Assembly: GCF_000230675.1 (NCBI RefSeq)
Contig: NZ_AGIK01000001.1
Span: forward strand, 62,001 to 126,000
Length of the DNA stretch: 64,000 bases
DNA from: Synechococcus sp. WH 8016
GTDB lineage: Bacteria > Cyanobacteriota > Cyanobacteriia > PCC-6307 > Cyanobiaceae
Direction: 5' to 3'
Shown here: piece after piece, positions 1 to 9,587 of the stretch
How positions within the stretch are numbered: the first letter of the stretch is position 1
Layout of the letters: each line of letters starts with the position of its first letter
Made by a program: the position numbers and the translations under genes
The notes under the pieces: model-generated
The model's database searches: none
The model's input: the letters and a program-made list of their open reading frames with translations, nothing else
Told to the model about the DNA's origin: nothing

Positions 1-114
1 CTTGCAACCCTGGATTGTGGCAACGGTTTGTGTCGGTGACTTGCATTGGCATTGCAATGAATTATCTGGTTGCTAGCTTTTGTTTGAAAATTAATTTGTT
101 AGAGAGGATATTTG

Positions 115-1359
115 ATGTCACTGGCGATTTTCGCTTTGATGTTTACTTGTTTTGTTGATGTGATGGGTCAAGGTCTTGCCTTCCCCATTTTTGCTGCTTT
201 GTTGATGCAGCCCAATGCTGGCTTTCTTCCAGCTGGTGTTTCGCAGTCACAGGGTGCTCTTCTCTATGGAATAGCGATTGGAACATTCTTTCTGACCTGG
301 TTTTTTGGATCGATTTATGTTTCAAGGCTGTCAGACAGCATTGGTCGTAAGACGGGAATCCTGATTTGTTTGATTGGTGCCATTGCCGGTTATGCAATTG
401 CAGCGGTGGCGCTGATTTCACATAATTACACTCTTTTGGTGGTCTCTCGGGGGGTGACTGGCTTCACTGCTGGAGCTCAACCGATTGCTGCTGCAGCGAT
501 GATTGATCTTGCTAAAAGTGATCGAGAAAGTGCACGTAATTTAGGACTGACAACGGTTGGTATGAGTTTTGGTCTTGTGGTGGGCCCCATTATTGGAGGA
601 CTCTTCTCCGATAAGGATCTTCTTGGTGGCCTGGCATCCTCACATTTGCCATTTCTGATTGGTGGCTTGTTGTGTTTTGTGGGATTGATGCTTGTCTTCT
701 TTGGTTTTGAAGATGCCAAGACGGAGGCCAGTCCGATGGATGTCAATCCATTGGTGGTGTTCAAGTTATTAGCGGATGCCCTTAATCGAGAGTCTGTTCG
801 ATGCGTTTCAACGGCTTTCTTTCCCTATATGTTGTGCGTCTTAGGCCTCTATGTGTTTGTGTCGGCCAACCTATCTACACGGTTTGGTTATGGAGCGACA
901 GGCTCCAGTATTGGAATGTTCTTGATGGGAATTGGCTTGATTGGTTCCAGCAGCCTCCTCGTTGAACCTTTGAATGCACGGTTTTCAAAACGGACGATTA
1001 TGGCGAGCTGCACCGTGTTGTTTTGTGGTTGTGTGACGGCATTCTTGTTCGTTGCCTCTGGGCCCCTGGCCTTGGCAATCATGCTGCCTTCAGGGGTCTT
1101 GCATGGTATTGGCTATCCAACAATGTTGACAGGCTTTTCTGAGTCTGTTTCCAAAGAAGAGCAGGGCTGGGTTATGGGTTTTGCCACATCACTCTTTACC
1201 CTCGCTGCCGCAATCGTTTCCTTCTTTGGCGGTCAATTGATTGCTTCGAGTGGACCACAAGCACCGTTTCAATTTTCAATAGTCTGCGGTGGAGTGGCCA
1301 TCATTGCCTTGGCAGCGAATTGGAAAAATTCCCCTTACTTAAATAAGGTGATGTCATAA
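115..1359 (+). CDS. MFS permease, DHA1 drug-efflux type
   Basis: Inner-membrane major facilitator transporter of 414 residues with about twelve hydrophobic segments. Family marks seen in the translation are SRLSDSIGRKTG in the loop after TM2, VSRGVTGFTAGA in TM4 and VGPIIGG in TM5; the last is motif C of proton-driven drug antiporters. The ATG at 115 is preferred over a TTG one codon earlier because AGAGAGGA lies at 101-108, six bases upstream. It converges on polA with only about 25 bases between them. The substrate cannot be read from the sequence. Family call is firm; an efflux role is inference. Confidence 0.85.
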   Translation: MSLAIFALMFTCFVDVMGQGLAFPIFAALLMQPNAGFLPAGVSQSQGALLYGIAIGTFFLTWFFGSIYVSRLSDSIGRKTGILICLIGAIAGYAIAAVALISHNYTLLVVSRGVTGFTAGAQPIAAAAMIDLAKSDRESARNLGLTTVGMSFGLVVGPIIGGLFSDKDLLGGLASSHLPFLIGGLLCFVGLMLVFFGFEDAKTEASPMDVNPLVVFKLLADALNRESVRCVSTAFFPYMLCVLGLYVFVSANLSTRFGYGATGSSIGMFLMGIGLIGSSSLLVEPLNARFSKRTIMASCTVLFCGCVTAFLFVASGPLALAIMLPSGVLHGIGYPTMLTGFSESVSKEEQGWVMGFATSLFTLAAAIVSFFGGQLIASSGPQAPFQFSIVCGGVAIIALAANWKNSPYLNKVMS

Positions 1360-1383
1360 CGGTTGGCCAAGGTTGATCGTCAA

Positions 1384-4300
1384 TTATTTGCATTCCATCC
1401 AGTTTGCTCCGCTTCCTGTTTCCACGTCCAAAGGAACAGATAGATGGATGGCGTTTTTCATAGTTTCCACCACGAGCTCCTGAACTACGGCAAGTCCCTC
1501 GGGTTCCGTTTCGAGCACCAGTTCATCATGCACTTGTAGAAGAAGTCTGGCTGGCAGGTTTTTGCTTTCAAGTTCTGCTTGAAGCTGCACCATCGCCAAT
1601 TTGATGATGTCGGCACTCGAGCCCTGGATTGGAGCATTGGCCGCGGCGCGCAGTTGCTGTGCTTCCATCCCGCCGCGTCGCGCCACCTCCAAATTGATCT
1701 CGAGGGGATCCATTCCCTTGAGGCGGCCGAGACCATTGCGATCGAAGTGAAACGGTCGCCTGCGCCCCAAAAGGGTTTCCACGTAGCCCTGACTGAGGGC
1801 GAGACGTTCCTGCAATTCAAGGTACGCAAACACCTTGGGATAGCGCTCTTTGTATTTGCTCAAAAAGTCTTTGGCTTCGCTTTGGCTGACCCCTGTTTCG
1901 CGTGCAAAGCGTTGGGCGCCCATGCCGTAAATCACGCCGAAGTTGATGGTTTTGCCCAAACGTCGTTCATCGGCCGACACCTCGTCTTTGTCGAGGAGCA
2001 AGCGAGCGGTGAGAGCGTGGACATCGTCTCCGTCGCGGTAAGCCTGGAGCAGCACTTCTTCTCCGGATAGGTGCGTGAGAATGCGCAGTTCGATTTGCGA
2101 ATAGTCGGCACTGAGCAGTTGCCAGCCCTCTTGGGGCAAAAAGGCCTTGCGGATTCGCCTCGAAAATTCAGTGCGTACAGGGATGTTTTGCAGATTGGGG
2201 TTGCTGCTGCTGAGCCGACCTGTCGCCGTGACCGCTTGGTTGAAGTCGGTATGGACCCGTCCGGTTTCTGCTTCCACCAGTTGGGGCAGCGCATCCACAT
2301 AGGTGCTCTTTAATTTGCTCAGCACTCGGTGCTCAAGCACCAGGGGCACCACGGGGTGATCTTGTTCGAGTTTTTCAAGCACCGTGGCATCGGTGCTGTA
2401 GCCGGTTTTGGTGCGTCGCGATTTTTTGCGGTCCAGCCCGAGGGTGTTGAACAGCAAGTCGCCGAGTTGCTTGGGGGATGCCAGGTTGAAGTCAAGCCCA
2501 GCAGCCTCTTTTGCGCTTGCCTCAAGTCGTTCCAGGTTGGCTCCGATTTCGGAGGAGAGCGCTTTGAGATAGGGCACATCAATGCGAATCCCCGTGGCCT
2601 CCATCACGGCCAAGACCGGCTCAAGGGGCAACTCCACCTTGCTGAGCAATTCGGGAAGCTGGGGGCCTAATGCCTCCAGTTGTTGCTTGAGATCGATGGC
2701 GAGTTTGCGGGTGAGATGCACATCCATGCCGCAGTACTGAGCGGCTTGTTCGAGGGGCACCTCGGAGAAATTGCTGGCCTTGCCGTCCTTGGCTTTTCCC
2801 ACCAGATCGCTGAACAGGGTGGGATGAATTCCGTAATCCCGCTGGGCCATCACATCCAGGCCATGTTTTGCTGCCGCATCCCTGAGGTAATCAGCCAGCA
2901 GCGTGTCCATGACAACGCCGGCCAGGGGTAGGCCGTGTCGCAACAGAATCAGCCGGTCGTATTTGGCGTTCTGAAGGGCTTTGGGGTGCTCACCACTGGC
3001 AAGCCAAGGCGCAAACGCTTGCAGCACCGTTTCTAGTGGCAGTTGCTCTGGGATGGGATCGCCTTGATGACTCACCGGGATGTAGGCCAGATCGCCAGGG
3101 TTCGCTCCCCAGCAAACGCCAATGCCCACGAGCTGAGCTCGGAAGGGATTGAGATCGGTGGTTTCGGTGTCGAGGGCCACGGGGGCCAGTGGATCGCGGC
3201 AGTTCATTAACTGCGTGAGCAGGGCCTTGAGTTGATCCAGGGTTTGAATGACGTCTGGCTGTAAGACCGGTTGGGTTTGGCTGGAATCTGCGGCGGATGT
3301 CGCTTCTGATGACGCTTCTGATCTCGCTTCTGATCTCGTTTCGGACCTTGCTTCGGTCCCCTCTGTTGTTTTGGTCTTGGACTTGATGGTGCGTGGCTCT
3401 TCCGCGGTGGCGAGCAGGTGGGCATTGGCAGCCAATCCACCACTGGAAAAGGTGGCGACAAAGTTGGGGACCTGGCGGATCAGGCTGTTCAGCTCCAACT
3501 CTTCAAGACGCTGACTAAGGCCATCACCGTCCACGCTGCCCAGCTCCAGTTTGGGCTCCTCCGGCAGGGGAATGTCCACCAGGATTTCCGCCAGGTGCCT
3601 CGACAGGTAGGCATTGTCTTTGTCGTTGGCAAGCTTGCCTTTCAGCGCCCCTTTAATCGCGCCTCGGCTCGCTTTGGGGCCCTCCTCTTCCACCTCGGCC
3701 AGGGTCCGATACACCCCATCAAGATCGTTGTTGTCTTTCAGCAGGCTGATCGCTGTTTTCGGACCCACGCCCTTCACGCCAGGGATGTTGTCGGAGCTAT
3801 CTCCGGTAAGAGCCTTGAGATCCACCACCTTGGTGGGAGCCACGCCGAGCTTGGCTTGGACGCCGGCTTCATCGATCAAGGTGGGGCCACTGCTCTTGGC
3901 GTAGGGACCGCCACCCATATAAAGGACAGCGATGTTGCGACTGTCGTCCACCAGTTGGAAGAGGTCGCGATCGCCGCTGAGAATGCGCACACTCCATCCC
4001 TCTGCGGCTGCGCGGTTGGCCAAGGTGCCGAGCACATCGTCGGCTTCAAAACCCGGCGCCAGGCAGAGGGGCAGCTGGAGCTGCGTCTTCAGAATGTCTT
4101 GGAGCTGCTCAAGGTCTTGGAAGAAGTGATCCGGGGCGACGTCGCGATGGGCCTTGTAGTTGGGGTCGGCTTTATGGCGGAAGGTGGGTTCAGCCGTATC
4201 GAAGGCGATCGTCACACTGTTGGGTTTCAGCCCTTTGCAGTTGTCGAGTAAGGCCTTTAGAAACCCATAGGTCACGCTCGTTGGCGTTCCGTCTTTGGTG

Positions 4301-4404
4301 CTCAGTCCGCCCTCCCCGCCCTTGCTAAAGGCGTAAAAACTGCGGAACGCCAGTGAGTGTCCGTCCACCAGCAGGAGCAGGGGTTGATCGGAGGTGGGGC
4401 TCAT
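1384..4404 (-). CDS. polA: DNA polymerase I
   Basis: Replication and repair polymerase of 1006 residues. The N-terminal 5' nuclease domain (about residues 1-310) shows GFEADDVLGT, GDRDLFQLV and GDSSDNIPGVKGVG. The 3'-5' proofreading domain keeps its acidic motif (DTETTDL). The C-terminal polymerase domain has motif A (SADYSQIELR), motif B (RRLGKTINFGVIYG) and motif C (QVHDELV). A low-complexity Arg/Ser/Glu linker made of short repeats joins the nuclease and Klenow parts at about residues 350-372. This makes the protein longer than the E. coli enzyme (928 residues). ATG start at 4404. Stands alone between an MFS gene and an HlyD-type adaptor. Confidence 0.97.
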   Translation of the reverse strand: MSPTSDQPLLLLVDGHSLAFRSFYAFSKGGEGGLSTKDGTPTSVTYGFLKALLDNCKGLKPNSVTIAFDTAEPTFRHKADPNYKAHRDVAPDHFFQDLEQLQDILKTQLQLPLCLAPGFEADDVLGTLANRAAAEGWSVRILSGDRDLFQLVDDSRNIAVLYMGGGPYAKSSGPTLIDEAGVQAKLGVAPTKVVDLKALTGDSSDNIPGVKGVGPKTAISLLKDNNDLDGVYRTLAEVEEEGPKASRGAIKGALKGKLANDKDNAYLSRHLAEILVDIPLPEEPKLELGSVDGDGLSQRLEELELNSLIRQVPNFVATFSSGGLAANAHLLATAEEPRTIKSKTKTTEGTEARSETRSEARSEASSEATSAADSSQTQPVLQPDVIQTLDQLKALLTQLMNCRDPLAPVALDTETTDLNPFRAQLVGIGVCWGANPGDLAYIPVSHQGDPIPEQLPLETVLQAFAPWLASGEHPKALQNAKYDRLILLRHGLPLAGVVMDTLLADYLRDAAAKHGLDVMAQRDYGIHPTLFSDLVGKAKDGKASNFSEVPLEQAAQYCGMDVHLTRKLAIDLKQQLEALGPQLPELLSKVELPLEPVLAVMEATGIRIDVPYLKALSSEIGANLERLEASAKEAAGLDFNLASPKQLGDLLFNTLGLDRKKSRRTKTGYSTDATVLEKLEQDHPVVPLVLEHRVLSKLKSTYVDALPQLVEAETGRVHTDFNQAVTATGRLSSSNPNLQNIPVRTEFSRRIRKAFLPQEGWQLLSADYSQIELRILTHLSGEEVLLQAYRDGDDVHALTARLLLDKDEVSADERRLGKTINFGVIYGMGAQRFARETGVSQSEAKDFLSKYKERYPKVFAYLELQERLALSQGYVETLLGRRRPFHFDRNGLGRLKGMDPLEINLEVARRGGMEAQQLRAAANAPIQGSSADIIKLAMVQLQAELESKNLPARLLLQVHDELVLETEPEGLAVVQELVVETMKNAIHLSVPLDVETGSGANWMECK

Positions 4405-4428
4405 GGGTTTCGGCGGGGGTGGGCTGGA

Positions 4429-5604
4429 TTAGTCGCGCTGTTTAGCCCAGGGCGGCAAGTCGATGAACACCCGGGTTCCCGGTTTCACTCCGGAGAGAAT
4501 CGCACTCTGGCTGCCACCACTGGATCCAAGTTCGATGGACTGGAAGGTGGGTTGATCATTTTTGCCCACCAGCAAAACGCCCGGTTTGCCGTCTTCGGTC
4601 ACGATCGCCACGGTTGGGACCAGGGTGCTCGCTGCGGTGCGACCGGTTTGAAAATTCACGTCCGCGGTCATGCCGATGCGCAGGATGGGAGGCGGATCGA
4701 GAAGGGTGAGTTCCACCTCAAAAGAGATCACATTGTTGGTTTTCTCGGCACGCGGGGCGATGTCGCGCACTTCAGCGGCAAAGCTTTGATCGGGAAAGGC
4801 ATCAACCCGCACGCTGGCAACCTGGCCGATTTTGATCCTGCCGATATCACTTTCGGGCACTTTTGCGGTCACCTCCAGGCCCTGGGAGAGCTCAACGATC
4901 GATGAGCTGGTCGCTCCCGCTGAGGAGGATGCTGCGGTGGTGGGCGTCACGAAGGAGCCGGGTTCGGCATAGCGCTCAGTGATCACTCCGCTGAAAGGGG
5001 CCCTGATCAAGAGTTCGCCACCCTCCACATCCCGTTGTTGGACTCTTTCTTGGGCTGCTTCAAAGTTGGCTTTGCTGATCAGATAGCTGGCTTGAAAGTC
5101 ATCGCGATCGGCCTCGCTAATCGCACCACTGCTAAACAGCTTGCGACGGCGCAGATAGTCGGCGGTTTTGGCTTCATAATCGGCTTTGGCTTGACGTTCC
5201 AAGGCCTTGAGCTCATCCATTCGGTCTTGAAAGTCTCCGCGGTCCATGCGGGCAACCACCTGCCCTTTCTCCACGCGGTCTCCTTCGTCAACGAGCAAGG
5301 CTTCGAGCAAACCCTGACGTCTTGGACTCACGTTGACCCGGCGAATCGCCTCCAACTCGCCGCTCGCAGTGATCACACCGGGAAGCGATCCACGGGTGGC
5401 TTCAACGGTGTAGTCGGAGAGGTCACGGCCTCCGCTGCGATTGCTGTTCAGCGTCCAAATCAAACTTCCGCCGCCCAAAAGTGCTGCGGCCACGCCAGCA
5501 ATCAGCAAGCGTTTGCGTCGTCGTCGATTGCTGCTGAGGCGTGTAAGAGAGGTCAAGTCATGGTCCTTGGCGAGTACCGGGGTTTGCCGTTGTTGGCTGA
5601 CCAT
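4429..5604 (-). CDS. HlyD/RND-type periplasmic adaptor (membrane fusion protein)
   Basis: 391 residues. A basic N-terminus (SSNRRRRKRLL) is followed by a single membrane segment at about 34-52. Then come a beta-barrel/lipoyl half (VIEKGQVVARMD-like region), a coiled-coil hairpin at about 120-200, a second lipoyl half (LLIRAPFSGVITERYAEPGSFV) and a barrel domain. This layout belongs to adaptors that link an inner-membrane pump to an outer-membrane channel, often for MacB-type ABC exporters. No pump or TolC gene is adjacent, so the partner lies elsewhere. It is read away from ychF, and the roughly 170-base divergent gap should hold both promoters. Confidence 0.88.
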   Translation of the reverse strand: MVSQQRQTPVLAKDHDLTSLTRLSSNRRRRKRLLIAGVAAALLGGGSLIWTLNSNRSGGRDLSDYTVEATRGSLPGVITASGELEAIRRVNVSPRRQGLLEALLVDEGDRVEKGQVVARMDRGDFQDRMDELKALERQAKADYEAKTADYLRRRKLFSSGAISEADRDDFQASYLISKANFEAAQERVQQRDVEGGELLIRAPFSGVITERYAEPGSFVTPTTAASSSAGATSSSIVELSQGLEVTAKVPESDIGRIKIGQVASVRVDAFPDQSFAAEVRDIAPRAEKTNNVISFEVELTLLDPPPILRIGMTADVNFQTGRTAASTLVPTVAIVTEDGKPGVLLVGKNDQPTFQSIELGSSGGSQSAILSGVKPGTRVFIDLPPWAKQRD

Positions 5605-5772
5605 GACACCGCCTGTATCAGAACTTCACACACAGTCTCGCTTGTGTCCTGGTGAAACGACGCGGGAACTGGAAATTTGCACGGATCAGTCACGTATAAG
5701 AAGCGTAGGCGTGTGCTTGTTGGGGTTTGCGGCTTTAGAGGCTGTTGAGGGCTGGTGGATAGATTTGCCCAC

Positions 5773-6864
5773 ATGCTTAAAGCTGGAATCGTCGGGTTGC
5801 CCAATGTCGGCAAATCCACCTTGTTCAATGCCCTCGTGGCCAACGCGCAGGCGCAAGCTGCGAACTTTCCGTTTTGCACGATTGAGCCGAATGTGGGCAC
5901 GGTGGCGGTCCCAGATGATCGCCTCCAGAAGCTCTCTGACCTCAGTCAGAGCAAAGAGATCATCCCTACACGAATGGAGTTCGTGGACATCGCCGGTTTG
6001 GTGAAGGGTGCCAGTCAGGGCGAAGGCTTGGGAAATAAGTTTCTGTCAAATATTCGTGAGGTCGACGCGATTGTTCATGTGGTGCGTTGCTTTGAAGACG
6101 ACGACGTCATTCACGTGTCTGGATCGGTGGGACCTGCGCGCGATGCCGAGGTGATCAATCTTGAGCTTGGCTTGGCCGATCTCTCTCAGATCGAGAAGCG
6201 GCGTGAGCGGTTGAAGAAGCAAATGCGTACGAGCAAAGAAGCGCAGGTGGAAGACGAGGCTCTTGCACGCATTCAAGAGGTGCTCGAAGCCGGAGGCGCC
6301 GCACGCAGCGTTGAGCTAACGGATGAAGAAGCTTTGATGATCAAGCCGCTTGGACTGCTCACTGCCAAGCCAATCATTTATGCCACCAATGTGAGCGAAG
6401 ACGACCTGGCTGCGGGCAATGGCTACTGCGAGGAAGTCGCAGCCCTTGCAGAGAAAGAAGGGGCTGAGTCTGTGCGCATTTCAGCGCAGGTGGAGGCCGA
6501 GTTGGTGGAGTTGGGCGAAGAAGAATGTGCTGATTATCTGGAAGGCCTTGGCGTGAGTGAAGGAGGCTTGCGCAGTCTCATTCGTGCCACCTATCGATTA
6601 TTAGGCTTGCGGACTTACTTCACCACTGGTGAAAAGGAAACGCGGGCTTGGACATTCCGGGCCGGGATGACCGCACCACAAACGGCAGGAGTGATTCACA
6701 CTGATTTTGAGCGTGGATTCATCCGTGCACAAACCATCGGTTGGGAGAAGTTGCTGGAGGCTGGCTCACTTCCTGAAGCTCGAAATAAGGGATGGTTGCG
6801 TAGTGAAGGGAAGGACTATTTGGTGGCCGAGGGTGATGTGATGGAGTTTTTGTTTAATGTTTAA
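5773..6864 (+). CDS. ychF: YchF-type redox-regulated ATPase (Obg family)
   Basis: Cytosolic P-loop NTPase of 363 residues, associated with ribosomes in other bacteria. The G1 motif GLPNVGKST begins at about residue 7, G3 is DIAGLVKGA, and a C-terminal TGS domain contains YFTTGEKETRAW. YchF proteins prefer ATP because the NKxD motif is altered; here the corresponding stretch reads ATNVSE. The ATG at 5773 is chosen because the family begins MLKAGIVGLPNVG; the in-frame GTG at 5755 would add six unrelated residues. Single gene followed by a roughly 200-base AT-rich gap. Confidence 0.96.
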   Translation: MLKAGIVGLPNVGKSTLFNALVANAQAQAANFPFCTIEPNVGTVAVPDDRLQKLSDLSQSKEIIPTRMEFVDIAGLVKGASQGEGLGNKFLSNIREVDAIVHVVRCFEDDDVIHVSGSVGPARDAEVINLELGLADLSQIEKRRERLKKQMRTSKEAQVEDEALARIQEVLEAGGAARSVELTDEEALMIKPLGLLTAKPIIYATNVSEDDLAAGNGYCEEVAALAEKEGAESVRISAQVEAELVELGEEECADYLEGLGVSEGGLRSLIRATYRLLGLRTYFTTGEKETRAWTFRAGMTAPQTAGVIHTDFERGFIRAQTIGWEKLLEAGSLPEARNKGWLRSEGKDYLVAEGDVMEFLFNV

Positions 6865-7072
6865 TCATTGTGTTTACATTTTAATTTGGCATCTTTTAAA
6901 GCAATAGAAATGGTAAATTATAATTTCCTTTTCTTGTGAACGTTTTTTCAATAATGGTTGATGTTCAAGTGCTTGAATATTTTTGGGAATGAGTCACTTT
7001 TTTTTGTGTGATGAGCCATTCTTGTTCTGTCGAATGGTGAATGGCTAGTTTGATTCTGTGTGTAGAGGTTAG

Positions 7073-7648
7073 TGTCTGGGACGTAGTCAACGCAAGCTTC
7101 CAGCAGGTCATTCCTTTCACATCATGCTCAGATGCAATAGCCGTCAGTTTTTGATTGCCAAAGGATTGCGGCGTGATTTGCTTTTAGCTGTGCTCTCTAA
7201 AGCCAAGCAAAAGGTGCCCCATAGGTTGTATGCGGTGTGCCTGATGGCAAATCACCTGCATCTGCTTCTGCGTCCTGATGATGCAAATGAATTGCCAAAG
7301 CTGATGCATTGGGTTGGCAGGTATTCAGCCATGGCTTTGAATCGCCTTTCTGGACGTTGCGGGCATTTTTGGTAAGCCAGGTATTACGCCACTGCCATTG
7401 CTCCAAAAGATCACAGGCGAGTGCTGAATACATTGCGTTATATCCACGCCGATCTAAAGGCAGCAGGAATCAGGAAAGGGTTTTATGACCCCTATTCCAA
7501 TTACGGGCATTACGGAAGATTGGAATGTGATGGCATCAGTGAGTTGCGTCCAAGCTTTCTGCAATTGGCATCAAGCCTTAAGGGTTGCTCCAGGCGATAT
7601 GCACGGTTCTGCCAGTACTGCCGGCACAAAAGCAAAGGCAGCTCCTAG
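7073..7648 (+). pseudogene. REP-associated tyrosine transposase (Y1/IS200-like), broken
   Basis: Remnant of a RAYT-type transposase. Reading from about 7073 gives GRSQRKLPAGHSFHIMLRCN, the typical N-terminus of the family. MANHLHLLL (histidine-x-histidine metal site) and YIHADLKAAGI follow. Both parts lie in one frame, interrupted by a single TAA at 7373-7375 where the family has FWEARYY, so one GAA-to-TAA change explains the break. The expected ATG before GRSQR is also absent; CTG stands there. The C-terminus ends early at about 7648. The catalytic Tyr half is therefore detached from translation. Flanks are AT-rich and I found no clear REP palindromes or target-site duplication. Confidence 0.85.
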
Positions 7649-7702
7649 GTCACCATGATACGAACTAAGGTTTTTCAATATAATTCAAGCAAGTAGTGAA
7701 AT

Positions 7703-8359
7703 TTAGAGTGCAACTCGAACTCCTAGTTGACCTCCCCAGCTACTCCAAGAAGCATTATTCCAATTGTTAAATCCATCTTTAGTGTTAAAATGTGAGGTTG
7801 CCCTGTAAATTCCTTCAGCGAATATTTTAGAGTCTGATGAAACATCTACAGACATGCCAGCTTTAAATTGATAGCCCCAGAGAGATCGATTGAATGCGTT
7901 ATAAGAGAGGCCTGGATCAGAAAAATTTCTTACGTCTAAGTTTGAATATCCTATTCCAGTACCAAGATATGGCGTCCAGGACTTCTTGCGCAGCAGATCC
8001 CAGTATCCGCTAATGAAAGCTGATTGCTTTCGAACTTCTCCACCTGAAATATAGTCAAAATCAATTCCTCGAACATTAGTGTAGCCACGTAATTGACTTG
8101 CATCAATAGCGTAAGTCGCCTCGATTCTTAAACCTTCAAAATCAATCCCAAATCCTAGCTCTGCAGATGCTCCAGGATTTGTATATTCCTCAAAAGTTCC
8201 TACCTTTCCTGTATTTGTTCGGGTCGTCGGATTATTGGCTCCAGCTGCTCCAGTTATATATAGCTTGGGATAATCATCCCTGTCCTCTTGAGCAATGACA
8301 GGCAGGGAAGTGATAGAGATGGCAGAAGCCAACAGCCCTAGGGAAAGGCGGCGCAGCAT
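7703..8359 (-). CDS. Outer-membrane beta-barrel protein (OmpW/OMP_b-brl type)
   Basis: 218 residues. A Sec signal peptide (MLRRLSLGLLASAISITSLPVIAQ, cleaved near residue 24) precedes alternating amphipathic strands rich in Gly, Tyr and Trp, for example ASAELGFGIDFEGLRIEATY and TPYLGTGIGYSNLDVR. It ends in a short strand (WGGQLGVRVAL). This is the pattern of small single-domain outer-membrane barrels. The function is unknown; a porin-like or surface role is possible. It stands alone, downstream of the broken transposase, and is read away from the next gene. Confidence 0.75.
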   Translation of the reverse strand: MLRRLSLGLLASAISITSLPVIAQEDRDDYPKLYITGAAGANNPTTRTNTGKVGTFEEYTNPGASAELGFGIDFEGLRIEATYAIDASQLRGYTNVRGIDFDYISGGEVRKQSAFISGYWDLLRKKSWTPYLGTGIGYSNLDVRNFSDPGLSYNAFNRSLWGYQFKAGMSVDVSSDSKIFAEGIYRATSHFNTKDGFNNWNNASWSSWGGQLGVRVAL

Positions 8360-8501
8360 GGAGGTTGAATTAGATACCGAAAGGATGACTCGCTTGTGTT
8401 GCTGTTGAAAGCTGCAGTAGGCAGTTTCAGCATTGTTGCTATTCCGTAGGCAGCAAACCCCGCTTGTGGTGGGGCTATATCTTTAGACAGAGAAGCTTGA
8501 A

Positions 8502-8897
8502 ATGTCTAAAGGAGTCAATTACCACTTAGGATTTATTGAGCATTCACCAAACAAGCCAATGGGACTAAGGACTGTCAATAAGCGGATCGCTCTTTGGGTT
8601 ACAGAGAAAGTTGGCACGATGTGGTGCGCTTATGCATTTTGCTTGCTTGCATTCATTTCTTTGCCTGAAGCATTGGCTTCGCAAGACCCTTTGAAGATCG
8701 TCTCCTGGGGGGCACAGACTTTTCTCCAGCTTGTACTGCTTCCAATCATCATTGTTGGGCAGAATATTCAAAGTAAAATTGCTGAGCAGCAGGCTGATAC
8801 GGATAGCAAAACGCTTATTGCTATTAAGCGGCTAGCAGAGGAGATTCATGATGCAACATACAGATCAAGCACTGCATTTCTTGAATTGAATGACTAA
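8502..8897 (+). CDS. Small membrane protein, DUF1003-like pattern
   Basis: 131 residues with two hydrophobic segments (about 43-58 and 72-90) and a soluble tail. The tail IVGQNIQSKIAEQQADTD followed by an AIKRLAEEIH helix resembles the ends of DUF1003-type or low-affinity iron-permease-like membrane proteins. Residues 22-40 (GLRTVNKRIALWVTEKVGT) fit the same pattern, so a start at the internal methionine near residue 20 is also possible. Function unknown. The next 300 bases hold no gene. Confidence 0.6.
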   Translation: MSKGVNYHLGFIEHSPNKPMGLRTVNKRIALWVTEKVGTMWCAYAFCLLAFISLPEALASQDPLKIVSWGAQTFLQLVLLPIIIVGQNIQSKIAEQQADTDSKTLIAIKRLAEEIHDATYRSSTAFLELND

Positions 8898-9168
8898 TCA
8901 AAGCGACTCATGCATGTGCTCTCATTGGTGTTATTGAATTAAATTCTGTTGCCGCAATACACTTTTGCTTCTATCGATAATATTGCTTTTGCTTTTAATG
9001 CGGATCATTGATCTTGTTTGTTTCAAGCTTTTAGGGTTGAGTGTTCAAGCGGGTGGTGATTGAAATGCTCTATGTGTTTTGCTGCCGTATAAAGGGTCCA
9101 ACACCATGTGCCAAAAAGGAAGCGAATTTTTTTGGGATTAAATTATCAGATAAGTTTTATCTGCAATA
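8898..9168. other. Gene-poor AT-rich spacer
   Basis: No coding frame or RNA gene can be supported here. The sequence is AT-rich and leads into the 9-bp tandem repeat. Two plus/minus genes converge on it, so it probably holds their transcript ends, but I see no strong hairpin with a T-run. Confidence 0.4.
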
Positions 9169-9213
9169 GAGTTGTTTGAGTTGTTTGAGTTGTTTGAGTT
9201 GTTTGAGTTGTTT
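9169..9213. repeat. 9-bp tandem repeat, five copies
   Basis: Five perfect consecutive copies of GAGTTGTTT (45 bases) lie directly downstream of the stop codon of the small secreted-protein gene at 9215-9583. The array is non-coding on the minus strand. Slippage-prone repeats of this kind vary in copy number between strains. No hairpin is formed. Confidence 0.97.
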
Positions 9214-9214
9214 C

Positions 9215-9583
9215 TCAAAGAGCCTCAATCGCCTTCATCGCTGGAACAAATTGATCGCTGTCTTGATTGAAGTCTGTGCATTCTTTGTTCATGGCTTCAC
9301 TCACCAGCTGGATGGTTTGAGCGGCTTGGGAAGATTTTAGCCAGTCCTTTTGCGACTCCCAGTTATTATTTTTAATCGCTGCTTCCACGATGAGATCAGC
9401 ACGCTCTTGGCTGTAGTCAGCGTGGATCACTTTGCAGGCTGCGTAAGCCGATTGCCCCACGAGTCCTCGGCGCATGTCTTGCACAGACGTTTGGGCCGTC
9501 TGGGCGTGTGCCCCACTCCAAAGAATCGATTGACTCAGCATCCAACCAAGGCTGATCCAGAGCAAATGTCTGCGGGGCATCAT
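9215..9583 (-). CDS. Small secreted protein of unknown function
   Basis: 122 residues with a signal peptide (HLLWISLGWMLSQSILWSGAHAQ, cleavage near residue 28). The mature helical domain has two cysteines (AACKVIHADY and NKECTDF) that could form a disulfide in the periplasm. I do not recognise a family. It starts only four bases after the Coq4-family gene stops and is the last gene of a three-gene minus-strand operon. The stop lies against the 9-bp tandem repeat. Confidence 0.7.
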   Translation of the reverse strand: MMPRRHLLWISLGWMLSQSILWSGAHAQTAQTSVQDMRRGLVGQSAYAACKVIHADYSQERADLIVEAAIKNNNWESQKDWLKSSQAAQTIQLVSEAMNKECTDFNQDSDQFVPAMKAIEAL

Positions 9584-9587
9584 CGGC

